Source: Phaeosaccion multiseriatum (taxonomy: Eukaryota; Ochrophyta, other classes). Taken from it: a stretch of 64,000 bases of DNA. Positions 39,659 through 53,021 of the stretch are shown piece by piece. The position numbers were made by a program, and so were the translations under genes. Below the pieces are notes generated by a model. The model was not told the origin of the DNA and searched no databases. It saw only the letters and a list, made by a program, of their open reading frames with translations. How positions within the stretch are numbered: the first letter of the stretch is position 1; each line of letters starts with the position of its first letter. The DNA lies in the NCBI GenBank assembly GCA_965112735.1, contig OZ218950.1, positions 6,634,001 through 6,698,000 on the forward strand, given 5' to 3'.

Positions 39659-42081
39659 ATGTCTCTTCTGCGCGTTGGTTCTGCGCTGCCAGTAGCAGCA
39701 GCCCGAAGGAGGCTCTTTTCGTCGGGGTTGGTTGCAACTCAGGTGAGAAGGGTTACATTGTATAATAGAAAGAAAAGACAGCTTAGTCAGCGAGGGGGGC
39801 GTGTATACGTGCCCCCCACTGTTGATGGATTGCGGTGCAGATGGATAAATGGGGTGGGTGAGGATGGAACAAAAGCCTCTCTCAAAGATTCGCCACACCA
39901 TCATGTTGAAGCAATCGGTAGCCTCCTGGATGGGGTGGGTGAGGATGGAGCAAAAGCCTCTCTCAAAGATTCGCCACACCATCATGTTGGCAGAATTCAA
40001 TAGCCTCCCCTCCTACGCTTCCGCTCTCCAATACCCTGGGCCTTTCTCTCTCTCACGCAACCCTTTCGTGGATTGATTCCGTCCTCCCCTCCTCCCCTCC
40101 CCCTTCCTGTGGCGTGTAGAGCGCCACCTTCGGCGGCAGCACCAGCAGCAGCAGCACCGCCACTAGCAGCAGCAACTACAACAGGCCCAACAGCATTGTC
40201 CGCACCGTGGCAGCAAGGGGTTCCTCTAGCAGCAGCCATGGTGCCTCGCACTTCGCAGCGATGGTGATGGGAGTGGCAGTGACGGGGGCTGTGTTGGCGG
40301 CCAGTGACGACGAGGCTCGGCGGGTGCACGCCGCCGCGATGCCTCTGCCCTACAATGTTGAGGCCGTAAAGAAGGTTGGTACCACTTGCTTGCTTCCTTT
40401 GAGGGAGAGGGGACTACCAATTGGGGGAAGAAAGAGAGGGGAGGGAAGTACAAATTGTTGAGGGAATGAATGAAGAGAAGGAGGAAGAGGAGGGGATTTA
40501 CAGGGGGAGAAGGAAGTACCGCACTTCCTTCAGGGAAAGAGTACGGGAGGGGGAGGGGATTACCAATTGATGAAAGAAAGAGAGGACAGGGGAAGTATTC
40601 AAGTACCGGTGCGTAGCGAAGATGCCCGTCTACTCTTGCTTCTGCTCTTGCTTGCCACCCAGTCTTCCCACTCTTCTCGCTCCGTCTCATCTAAGTCTCC
40701 TCGCCTCCCTGCCTGGCTCGTGTGGGTGGGGCGTTACTTGCTGCCGGTGCTTGAGCAGGACATCATTAAGGTCATGGAGTCAATGGACGAGAAATCGGGC
40801 GACGGAACCTCCATCGCCGGCACCTTCGTGCGCTTGGCGTGGCACGCCTCAGGCACTTACTCTGCAGCGGATGGCACTGGAGGCAGTAACGGTTCCTGCA
40901 TGCGAATGGCCCCCGAATCAGAGTGGGGTGCCAACGCCGGCCTCAGTGTGGCTCGAAAGGCCCTCTGCCCGATACAGGAGAAGTACCCCGGCCTGACGCA
41001 CGCGGACCTGTGGACGCTGGCGGGGGCCACTGCCATTACATACATGGGAGGCCCCGAGATCAAGTGGTACGTGGGTCCCTCGGAGGTGGCGTAGGTGGGG
41101 CTGGTTGGGATGGTAGATTGCGTCTTCTTCTTGCAGGTAATAGTGGGGGTTGGTGAGGTCTGGTCGCCTGCTATCATGTCGTAGATTAGAAAGGTGGGTT
41201 GGGTCGTCTGCTACTTTTGTTCTGCAGCAGCAGCAGCGGCAGCGGCAGCAGCGGCAGCAGCAGCAGCAGCAGCAACACCAGTAGGAAGGAAGAGGGAAGA
41301 ATGGAAAGCAAGCGGAGAGCACTAGGAAGCAGAGGGAGCAGTACGAAACATCCACAGCTTTGGTTGTGTGACCATCGCGACACGCACCCCCTGACATGTA
41401 CGCACCCACCCGATCCCTCTCATGTGTGCATGGGACGCTCGTGGAACGGTCGTGGAACGGTCGTGGAACGGTCGTGGAACGGTCGACTCCCTCTCCTACC
41501 TTAGGCAAGGCGGCAGGACGGACAGCGACACGCCCACCACCGTGCCCGACGGTCGCCTGCCCGACGCGGACAAGGGATGCCTCAGGGGCACCGTGCAGCA
41601 TGTCAGGGACATCTTTGGGCGAATGGGGTGAGTGAGTGAGGGAGTGAGGGAGTGACTGGGTGAGTGAGTGAGTGAGTGTGGTGCGTGAGAGGGTGAGTGA
41701 GTGAGTGGGTGAGTGACTGGGTGGGTGGGTGGGTGGGTGGGTGAGTGAGTGAGTGAGTGGATGTGTGAGGGATTAGTGAATTTAATTGGTGCGTAAGTGA
41801 AAGAGTGAGTGCGTGAGTGAGTGAGTGAGTGAGCAAGCTGTAGGCTGTAGGGTGCCTGCCCAAGCTGTGTGGTAGAGAGAGGGGGGAGGTGGGAGGTGGA
41901 GCCGTCAGTGGAGGGGGAGAATATTCTCTGTCGCTCCTTCTTTGCTACTTTCCTCCCCCTTGACTAGATGCAGTCTCGCACTCAACTCTTTTTAGCGGCT
42001 GCACGAGGGCTACGCGCCTTTTGCCTCCTGGAAAAGAAGTTTTTGCCCGTCATTAACTTACCCTTACTTACTTACTTACTC

Positions 42082-42129
<48 letters not shown>

Positions 42130-42953
42130 GCCCCCTCCTTCCCCCCGACAGCTTCTCCGATCGCGAGATGGTGGCACTCATCGGTGCACACGCCGTTGGG
42201 CGCTGCCACCTGAAGGCCTCGGGCTACTGGGGCCCCTGGACCTTCGCTGAGACCACCTTCAGCAATGAGTACTACAGACTCCTGTTGGAGGAGAAGTGGA
42301 CCCTCAAGACCACTCACAACGGGGCTCCCTGGACCGGGCCAGGTATATGGGTATTGTGGCGTTTGGGATTGGGTGTTGTGGTGTGGAGTAAGTATGCCTC
42401 CTCACTCACTCTCTCACCCACTCACTCACTCTCTCACTCACCCACTCACTCGCCCCCATCACCCACTTGCTGTGACGGCCTGTAACCGTTCTGTAACCGT
42501 CTTGCGCTACAGACCAATACGAGGACCCAACCGGCAAGTTGATGATGCTTCCCTCTGACATGGCGCTCGTTTGGGACAAGGGTTTCCGAAAGATCGTGGA
42601 GGAGTACGCCAAGGACGAGGATCTCTTCTTCAAGGTAGGCAGGGTAATCGTACCTGCACTGTTGTTGGCTTATGGTGTGTGGGACGGCACGGTTGACATC
42701 AAGGAGGGTTGATGTTTCCCGGCACACATCCACTCACCCACGCACACTGCACCACCTCATCCTTCTCTCTCTTCCCCCCTCTCTCTCTCCCTCCCATTCC
42801 CCCTCTCTCTCGCTCTTCTCTTCTCTCTCTCTCTACCACCACCAGGATTTTTCGGAGGCATTTTCCAAGCTGCTTCACCTCGGAGTGACTCCTGCCGCGA
42901 CAGGCGGCGCGGGCGGAATCATCGCCTCGCTCCGTAAGATGGTCGGCCTCTAA
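39659..42953 (+). CDS. cytochrome c peroxidase / ascorbate peroxidase-type haem peroxidase, mitochondrial
   Basis: Seven exons: 39659-39742, 40120-40374, 40759-41066, 41505-41627, 42152-42342, 42513-42634, 42846-42953; 396 residues, phases consistent. The N terminus [20 protein letters not shown] looks like a mitochondrial presequence and is followed by a hydrophobic segment ([17 protein letters not shown]), the two-part signal seen in intermembrane-space cytochrome c peroxidase. Distal Arg138, Trp141 and His142 lie in RLAWHASGT. The proximal His270 lies in GAHAVGRCH, and Trp286 in GPWTF is 16 residues on, matching His175/Trp191 of the yeast enzyme. The [11 protein letters not shown] and MMLPSD motifs are also kept. 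It reduces hydrogen peroxide with electrons from cytochrome c; a hybrid with ascorbate activity is possible. Confidence 0.88.
39849..40007. repeat. 81-bp tandem duplication in peroxidase intron 1
   Basis: ATGGGGTGGGTGAGGATGGA starts two tandem copies at 39849 and 39930, about 90 percent alike. Confidence 0.9.
41440..41483. repeat. 11-bp unit repeated four times
   Basis: Four perfect copies of CGTGGAACGGT in the intron just before peroxidase exon 4. A GAGT tetramer array follows after that exon (41628-41840), and an ACTT array at 42060-42128. Confidence 0.9.
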
Positions 42954-44781
42954 GGTCTAAGGCGGGTGTGTGCATGCGTGCATGAGTGCACGTGTGTATA
43001 TGTGTGTTGTGTGTGTGTGCAGGACAGACGGACGGAGGGAAGGAACGAGAGAGAAACAGAATGAAAAACAAGAAAGAAAGGGGGATAAAGGTCAGGGGCC
43101 AGAGCAGGGCAGGCGGGCAGGAGATTGCGCAGAGGGGGGTTACAGAATAACGTTGTTACGATAAGTGCTGGGCTCTTTTGAGAGAGATGGCCGGGGCCTT
43201 GCCTTGGGAGAGTGACAGAGAGGGAGCTTGTCTTGTCCCACGTCCAAGACGATCGTCCAATCGTACTCCTCAAGCGAAGCACTCGTTGTAAAATACTGAC
43301 GTGGGGGTTACACATCACAGAAACTCTTATCGTATGACCAATTTGGGTGGGTGGTGGATGGGTGGGATGGTGGACATTCGATGTGACACCGTCAACCGTG
43401 GGGTGCAGGCGGGCGAGAATTAACGCCACGCCGCTGCAACACACAACAGCGCCCTGAACTCCATCTATTGCCATCTGGTGTCTGTATGAGAGAGGCAAGG
43501 CGCACGCTTTACCATCAAAGCCGAGCAGTTCTTCGTCTTGTGTACATCATCATACCCACGAAGCCGAGCGAACTCTCTGAGGGCTCTCTGATCGCCGAGC
43601 AAAGTCTTGCGTATGTGTACATCAGAGCGGAGCTCTTGTCGGTCGCGCCGCCCGGCCCCTCCCATCTCCACCCTCTTCCTCTTCCTCTCTGGTCCACTGC
43701 CCTCGCCCCTCGGGCCTGCAGTGCCCCTGCTCCCCTCCCCACCCTGAGGGAATTCTATAGTAAATCCCTTTTTCTTTTTTTTTCTTTTAAAACCTCCACC
43801 ACCCCCCATGGGGGCGGTTGTCTTGTATTTGCGATTCTCAATGATTCTCTTTCCGCAATTCATGTTGACACAGCCCCCTCTCAAATCAGGACCTCTCTGT
43901 CCTCGCTCACTGTCTCTCTCACTGTCTCTCTCACTGTCTCTCTCACTGGATCCCTCTCCTCGCTCACTCGTTCAGCTCAAGACAAGACCCTGTCCTGCTG
44001 TCCACCCGTACACGACAGACACCTTAAAATCTGATACCCGAGAGGGCGCCTCCTCCCCTCGAGAGCTCTGTTAGGGCGCATCCGTCCCCCTGTCCTGGGC
44101 ACCCACCCATCCACCCGCCCCTCTGGCTCTTGTGTGTGCGCGCCCTGTCATCTCCCACATGCCCCCACCAGTGTGCAAATGGTCCATCACATGATTCGTC
44201 TGCGTGCCATGGGGCAGCTCTGCTCTGCTCTGCTCTGCGCTGCGCTGCCCGGTGTGATGGTGCGGGCCTCTCATCACCTCTGGCGACAAATCGCCTCTTC
44301 TCCCTGCGCTCTGTGTAGAACCAATGCCGTGCCCCTCTCCATCGCGTACGTCAAAGTCGAGTGGTGCTGAGGCTCCCTCTTCTTCCCTTCTCCCCTTCAG
44401 CACCGCCTCCGGAGAGGCATGGCCAAGCGGTAGCCAAGAATCTCCTCTCTCCTCTCTCCTGAGAGGCACGTAAGTCAGTGAGTGTCCTCGCCCCCATAAC
44501 TAGTCCCGCGCCCAACCCATCCACTGCCATCTCTCGAACCCACGACGCACAGCACCCCCGCCCTCCGTCATGGGCTCTGCCTCTCTGGGACGAGTCTCTC
44601 TCTGTCCGACAAGTATCTCTCTCCGGAGCATAGAGGCTGTTTTGGCCGCGTCCATGCTTATGCGCTGTAGGCCCCGCTCTCACCCTTCGAACGAATACTT
44701 CGAAACAATGAATGAATTCCTTCCTTCCTTCCTTCAGGAAGAAGAAGCAAAGCATCCAAGAAATAAAATTCCTTCCTTCCC
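42954..44781. other. intergenic region between convergent genes
   Basis: 3' flanks of the peroxidase and OGFOD3-like genes. Weak coding-like frames exist: minus 43465-43884, whose C-terminal part ELRSDVHIRKTLLGDQRALR is compositionally balanced, and plus 44134-44370. Neither shows splice partners or a known motif, so neither is called. A CTCACTGTCTCT repeat lies at 43907-43950. Confidence 0.35.
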
Positions 44782-46760
44782 TCACGTGGCCACCTTGTCG
44801 AAGCTCCGGTGCGCCTTGCCGTCGAGGAATGTAGTGAACTTCTTCCGCTCGTCGCAGGTAAACCAGAAAGACAGGACAAAGCGCGAGCCTGAAGCCACAC
44901 GGCGAACCTGGTGGGGATTTTCCATGCCTGCTGTGAAGCTCAGCAGGAGGCCTGGAGTGGGCGGTGAGGCAGAGCAGCAGGTCAGAGCAGTAGGAGGAGG
45001 ACTACACCCTGCCAGTAGCACTCTTCTATTCAGTACCTAAAGCCGGCTCAAGAAAGCAAGCCCCCCCCCTCTTCTTTTCACTGCCATACCTGGCGCCGGT
45101 TCAATGACCATGTCGACGTCCTTGGGGTCGGCCCCGAAGGCAAACAAGCCTCCTTCGAAGTCCTCCTCGTACTCCGACAGGTACAGCAGGCCACTGTAGT
45201 CGTAATGCTGCGTGTTTTGCTTGTCCACATGCACTGTCCAATACCTGGACGAAAGGGGAGGAGGAGGGGGGAGGCGGGGGAGCGTGAATCACTTCTGCCA
45301 CCACCCGGACGGCCGCTCACAGGGGGTGCGTTCGGAAGAATGCGCATCCTCGAGACCCAATGACAAGCACTTACTCGTCGTGCATGCTCTGCGGCGCCCA
45401 GCTGGAGTTGCCCACCAAGCGCCTGCAAAAGTCACAGCGCGGAGACAACAACACATAAAAGCCACGGACGCATGCACACGCACGCACACACACACGCACA
45501 CGCACCGCACACAAAGACGAAGACGGAAGTGGAGGGGTTAAAAGGATGAATACTCTGCCGTCGTATGCCCAACGCCCGAAGCAACTGAAGCGAGCGACTG
45601 CTGCCCACTCCTCTCTCCCATGCCGTGGTTGTGTTCTCCCCCTCCTTGTCTCACCCACCCTTCCCCTCTCCTCCTTACCACCCCTCCCCCCTCTACAATA
45701 CCGTAAAACAACAAATGCGCAGTGTGGGTAGGTAGACAGGTGGGAAGGTACATCAGTTGGTGATACATGTGGACGTACGTGATGAAGGTGGGCGCCGTGA
45801 AGTACAGGTAGTCAAGTCCGAAGGCGCCCTGCACGGATGACCTTATCCTGTCCATCACGCCCTTGTAGAAGGAGTACTCCTCCTCCGAGTACAGCGGAGG
45901 AGGACTTCCCTCCCCCTCCCCTGTCCCCTGCTGGTCGTAGATGTTGATCATGCCCATGGGGTCCCTCAAAAAGCCCGAGTTGAGGTCGAGGATGCAAGGC
46001 CCGCCGAGTGTGGACCTCCCCGCCATCCCCCGCTCCGCCAAGTCTTTTTTTGTTGAGTTTTGTTTTTGGTTTGTTGTGAGTAGTGTTCGATTCATTTGCC
46101 GGTCACCAGAACAAGAGACAAGGCAGGCGAAAAGTATTGTGGGATCGGAGAGAAGGTGGTGCCCAGATAGAAAGGGGCGACAGCAGGGAGGGAGGAGGAG
46201 ACGGAGGCAGTAAGGGTTAGAGCAAAGAGGGAGAGGAGTGGCCCTGCTGCTTGTCCCGGCCTTTCTCCGTCCCTCCTGCCCCTCCCCCCCCCCCTCTCTC
46301 CCTCTCCCTCTCTCTGGTCCTTCCACCCCCTCTCCTCACCTTTGAGCCTTTTGACATCCTCCCTTGGTACGAAGTCGCTCACCACCAATCTCCCGCAGCC
46401 CCTCTCTTTGGCAGGGTCGGGGTGGCAGCCTACCTTGTGAGGAGTGTACATCTGCTGGACGCAGGGTGTATCCCACATGCAGCCGTCTCTGCAAGACTCC
46501 GCATCGTCATGCTTCAACAAAATCGGGCCCTGTGCGCCATCATCACTGTCAGCAGCAGGGCCGAAGCGCTGCTCAAGCTTGGTGATGATCTTTCCCCGGA
46601 AGATCCAAGCCACGAGAGCGACGAACAACGAAAAAAGTTTCGTAGTGGAGGCCGCTCGCTGCTGCTGCGGCTGGCCCTCTGACGAAGTGCCAGTGGGTTC
46701 CTTTCGGCTGATCCCCTTCCCTCTCTTGTTTTTTCCACCCCCAGCAGCACCTTTTGCCAT
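44782..46760 (-). CDS. OGFOD3: OGFOD3-like 2-oxoglutarate/Fe(II) oxygenase, membrane-anchored
   Basis: Five exons in transcription order: 46760-46340, 46043-45779, 45422-45375 (48 nt), 45244-45090, 44951-44782; 352 residues. A basic N terminus precedes one hydrophobic segment (residues about 42-54), giving a type II membrane protein. A Cys-containing stem follows, then [18 protein letters not shown] at the start of the catalytic fold, ILDLNSG, and [11 protein letters not shown]. Iron ligands are His250, Asp252 and His310 (ENPHQV); Arg320 ([10 protein letters not shown]) would bind 2-oxoglutarate. Order, motifs and length agree with OGFOD3 (about 320 residues), a prolyl-hydroxylase-fold protein of unsettled substrate. 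An upstream in-frame Met at 46877 would add 39 residues; the start at 46760 is preferred because that extension is Arg/Glu simple sequence. Confidence 0.85.
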
Positions 46761-47055
46761 CTTGTCGCGTCCAATTTGGTCTTTCCATCTCTCCCTCTCC
46801 CTCTCCCGCGATCCCGCTCTCTCATTGAGCTGAAATTTAAATTCTTGGCTTCGGGCGCCGCAGCCCTTCAGCCCCATTTCTATCTCTCCTCCCTCTCTTC
46901 ACCTACCCACCCACCTGCTGCTGCTTCGATCTTTATTAGGAGCTCCTATCCACCCTTTCTCTCCGGGGATTGAACTTTCTCCCTCTTATAAAGTTTTCTT
47001 GGTTTCTTGTTTTCTTGTTTGGGTTAATTTTCCCTCGCTTTTGGTGGCTTGAGAC
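46761..47055. promoter_or_regulatory. divergent intergenic region, OGFOD3-like / MEP50-like
   Basis: About 295 bases between opposite start codons. It contains TTTAAATT (46837-46844) and, close to the MEP50 start, TTTTCTTGGTTTCTTG-type T-rich sequence. Elements cannot be assigned. Confidence 0.4.
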
Positions 47056-48309
47056 ATGACAGATGTGGCAGGACAAGCAGCAGCAGTAGCAGCGGTAGAC
47101 GCACCCACAGGGATGCGTGTCCAAGACCGGCTGGAGATCGGGCCTAATGTCCGAATCTCAGGCGCTTCTGTGCAAGTGCAGGGCTCGAGGGGGGAGGACG
47201 CAGCTGCGACGCACCCCCTCCCATCTCGGCTGGCGGCGATATCTTCTTCTCGCTTGGAAGGAAACGAGTGGGGGGGTTCTTTACATATAGTGGACCTTGA
47301 TTCTCTCTCTCTTCTCAGAAGCATTCCTTTGGTGAGCGGCACCGCCGATCTGTGTTGGCTGCGAGGAGATGGTGGCAAGAGTAGCACGCTCGCCGTCGGC
47401 GAAGACAGCGGCGACATTAGACTGTACGAGGTGCAGCCGGTGGAGGCGAGTGGTGGCCCTTCCACCGCAGGAGCGCAGGTGATGATTTCACACACCATGA
47501 CTTTAGCAGAACACCACGACCTCGTATCTTGCGTTCGGTCATGTCGCAGCACCACCAGCAGCAGTGGCAGCAGTGGTAGCAGTGGTGGTGGTGGTAGCGC
47601 TGCCTTCCTGCTGGCCTCGGGGAGCTGGGACCGCTCGGTCAAAGTCTGGGATGCCTCCTCCCCGGCCAACGACGCTTCCCTCTGCACCTTCCACGGCCAC
47701 TCGGATCACGTCCTCGACGTCGACTGGGACCCCAGCCCAGAAGCGTGCAATAACATCCTCGCCTCGGTGTCTCGGGATGGGACTCTGCGGCTGTGGGACC
47801 GCAGCAAGTGCTCAGCTCCGCCTCCGTCTTCCGTCCTACCCAACTCCGCCGTGGGTGCGTGCGTAGGCTACATTCGGTTCGAGTGCACACCACAAGCCTT
47901 GTCGTGGCACCCTTCCGAGCCCTGGATAGCGGTGGGGTGCGAGGATGGGAGTGTGGTGGTGGTCGATGTTCGGCGTGTTGGGGGTGCAGAAGGTACCCCA
48001 ATTATAGCAAAGAAGCAGCTGCACCGCCGAGCGTGTGTGTCGCGAGTAAGGTATGGTCCAGCCGCCGTTTGCGAGGGAGGAGAAGGAGGACCCACCGGGC
48101 CCTGGACTGGACTGGCTTGTGCGGCACATGATGGGACCGTGGTGTATGCATCCTCGAGTGGTGCTGGAGACAACAAGGACAAGGAGGGCAGGGCTTTATC
48201 TACGGCTCCTGCGCACTCAGATGCGGCTGCTGCGTTGGAATGGACAGGCGATAGACTCATCAGCGGGGGGTGGGACGGGGTGATGCTTCGTCATGTGCTC
48301 GGGGACTAG
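47056..48309 (+). CDS. WDR77: MEP50/WDR77-like WD40 protein (PRMT5 cofactor)
   Basis: Intronless, 417 residues. WD40 blades are visible: LAVGEDSGDIRLYEV, LLASGSWDRSVKVWDA, ILASVSRDGTLRLWDRS, WIAVGCEDGSVVVVDV, AAHDGTVVYAS and RLISGGWDGVMLRHVLGD. The order and the pairs PQALSWHPSEPWIAVG...DGSVVVVD and a final GGWDG-xx-xHVL match the methylosome protein MEP50/WDR77, which binds PRMT5 and presents histones and Sm proteins for symmetric arginine dimethylation. The first blade is short and the N terminus diverges. A Gly/Ser insert interrupts one blade. A generic WD40 protein remains possible. Confidence 0.65.
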   Translation: MTDVAGQAAAVAAVDAPTGMRVQDRLEIGPNVRISGASVQVQGSRGEDAAATHPLPSRLAAISSSRLEGNEWGGSLHIVDLDSLSLLRSIPLVSGTADLCWLRGDGGKSSTLAVGEDSGDIRLYEVQPVEASGGPSTAGAQVMISHTMTLAEHHDLVSCVRSCRSTTSSSGSSGSSGGGGSAAFLLASGSWDRSVKVWDASSPANDASLCTFHGHSDHVLDVDWDPSPEACNNILASVSRDGTLRLWDRSKCSAPPPSSVLPNSAVGACVGYIRFECTPQALSWHPSEPWIAVGCEDGSVVVVDVRRVGGAEGTPIIAKKQLHRRACVSRVRYGPAAVCEGGEGGPTGPWTGLACAAHDGTVVYASSSGAGDNKDKEGRALSTAPAHSDAAAALEWTGDRLISGGWDGVMLRHVLGD

Positions 48310-48572
48310 GGCAAGGGATAAGAGACTGAAGTGTGTCAACCCCCTTCGGGTCGTATGTCAATGGCCCAGGCTTAGCGCTGGCCTTGAGCCTAAGTGGTCC
48401 TTTAAGAGATAAAGCAGTGATAAAGCCAATTTGCCTGGGTACTGTATGTCTGTGCGTCTCGTTCTCCTTTAGGAGGAGGAGGGCTTTCGAAGGCGGAGGT
48501 TCGGGAGGGGGTCCTATTGTTAACTTTTGAAAAGAAGTTTGGCACTGCAAACGAAAAGAAAGACTTTTCTCA
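48310..48572. other. 3' flank of the MEP50-like gene
   Basis: No coding signal. A GGAGGAGGAGGGCTTTCG segment is near 48471-48488. Confidence 0.4.
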
Positions 48573-49303
48573 ATGCACATTGGTCGTTCTGATTCGGTGA
48601 CCATTCGATCTGTATATATTAGTGGGTTCGAATTTGCCTTCGCCTGTTCGTTCTATACTCGCTACGCCGTAGCGCACCAGGTAGGGGGTTGGGCGGGGGG
48701 GCTGTTTGGCGTCTGGCTGCTCAGGTGGCAGAGTGAAGCGGTGACGACTGCACCGAGGCGGGCTCACTCCGCTTTTCCCATCCAAGTGAGTACTCTCACT
48801 CACTCACGCACTCACTCACTCATTCACTGAGCCGCCGGACCCACCGCTCTCGCCCCTCCCTGCCTTGCTCTCCGTAACGTCTTCGCGACGCGCTGACTGA
48901 TGCAGCCTGTCAGGGACATTGTCAGGCATGTGAAGCACCGACTCATCCCCTGTCTCCTCCCCTTCCCCCATGTTTGGCCTCTCGCCGCTTCCTTACTCGT
49001 TCGAGTCTATTCGCCCAATTCGTAAGTGTCGACGCGGGTCTCTCTCCGCTCCATCACCACTCTTGCTGTCACTCCACTCGCCCCCCCCCCCCCTCCCCTC
49101 CCTCCTCTTCTTCCATGAGAGGGAAAGACGACGAAAAGATCGCATTTACACTGCTCGCCGGCAGCTTCCTTCCTCCGACGCCGAACCCTCGCCCCATCCA
49201 ATGCGGGTTACGACCTCGGGCTATCGGGGAGATTGGCAGGGAAGGACGGGACGGAACGGAAACCTTCACCCTTACCTACTTGCAGCCTAGCCACCCCCTC
49301 TGA
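48573..49303 (+). CDS. doubtful three-exon gene, unknown product
   Basis: A model of 48573-48786, a second exon after GATGCAG at 48906 ending AATTC|GTAAGT near 49022, and a third after CCATGAG near 49120 keeps phase and ends at TGA 49301-49303. The first part (GGWAGGLFGVWLLRWQSE) is hydrophobic, the second reads PVRDIVRHVKHRLIPCLL and FPHVWPLAASLLVRVYS, and the last KIAFTLLAGSFLPPTPNP. The donors are good but the third acceptor is weak and no family is recognised. The start may lie upstream. It converges with the PP2A gene, whose stop is at 49441. Confidence 0.3.
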
Positions 49304-49440
49304 CCTTCACTTCACCTCCCCATCCAGTGCCATCCTTCGCCCTCTACACATGCTGCTGCCCCTGCCCCTGTCCCTGCCTCTGTCTCTGCCCCCATCGCAG
49401 AGAGACACGCCATCACATCTACCCATATGCCCTTTGTCCA

Positions 49441-52136
<2,696 letters not shown>

Positions 52137-53021
52137 GCTGGCTACCGAGCAGAGAAGCCCCCCTCAGGGCGATCCTCTCTATGAACGTCCCCACTCCAAG
52201 AGCGCGTCCACCCACAGCGAAAAAGCCGGTTAACACCTCTGCGAAACCCTGCCTCCGCACACTTCCGGGGTACCCAGTGCGCAACAAGTCGTGGTTGTGC
52301 TCCTCCTGCTATTGTGCCTATACCTCTCTCGCCTGTTTTGTTGGTCTCCGTACGCTTGCGGATTTCTCACTGTCCCCCCTGGGATTTTGTCCACCAAGCT
52401 GAAATGCAAACTGACTTTCATCATCCTTCCGCCCAAGCCCCTCAGGCGCCTTTTTTTCCTTCTTGAGTATGCCTTGATAGCTGTTTGAATGAGTGTGTGA
52501 TATAAAAACCCCCGTGGAGGTCCTGCAGTCGACCTGTGTCGTGCGGAGAGGGCTTGAAGAGCAAAGTCGGTTTGTTGCCTTCCGTTACTCTCGTCGTAAG
52601 GTACGAAGGTGCGTTGTGTCTTGCTGCAGGTGGGGAGCTGCTGCTGGTGCTGCTGCTGGCTCTCTCTTGTCTATCTTTGCTCGTTGTTGAGTATCGAGCT
52701 GGGTAGAGTCTGTGGGAAGAAGAAGGAAGCGACTAACGAATTAATTCCTGTTTCCTCTCGCCTTCCCCTTCCGTGGAAGCTTACAGACATGGTGCTGCTT
52801 TGAAGCCAGCAGAAGAAGCTAGGAAACAAGGAGAGGGGCGGGGACAGAGAGAGAGCGCGAGAGAGAGGGAGGGAGACAAGAGGCGCGAAAGTGAGGAGCC
52901 GGAATGGGCGGGAGGAGGAGAAGATAAGAAGAGGAGGAGAAGGTAGAGGAGGAGGAGCCCCTTCGAGGGGCCATCTACTCGACCTGCTTCGCAACCCAAC
53001 AAATGGGTATCGCGTCGTATC
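52137..53021. promoter_or_regulatory. divergent intergenic region, PP2A / glycosyltransferase
   Basis: About 885 bases between opposite start codons. The PP2A side is mixed sequence (52150-52680); the other side is GA-rich (52830-52950). No recognisable gene. Confidence 0.4.

Noticed and set aside
43465-43884. Minus-strand 139-codon frame
   Set aside because: Half is Gly/Arg-rich simple sequence and there is no splice partner or motif; mentioned only in the intergenic entry.
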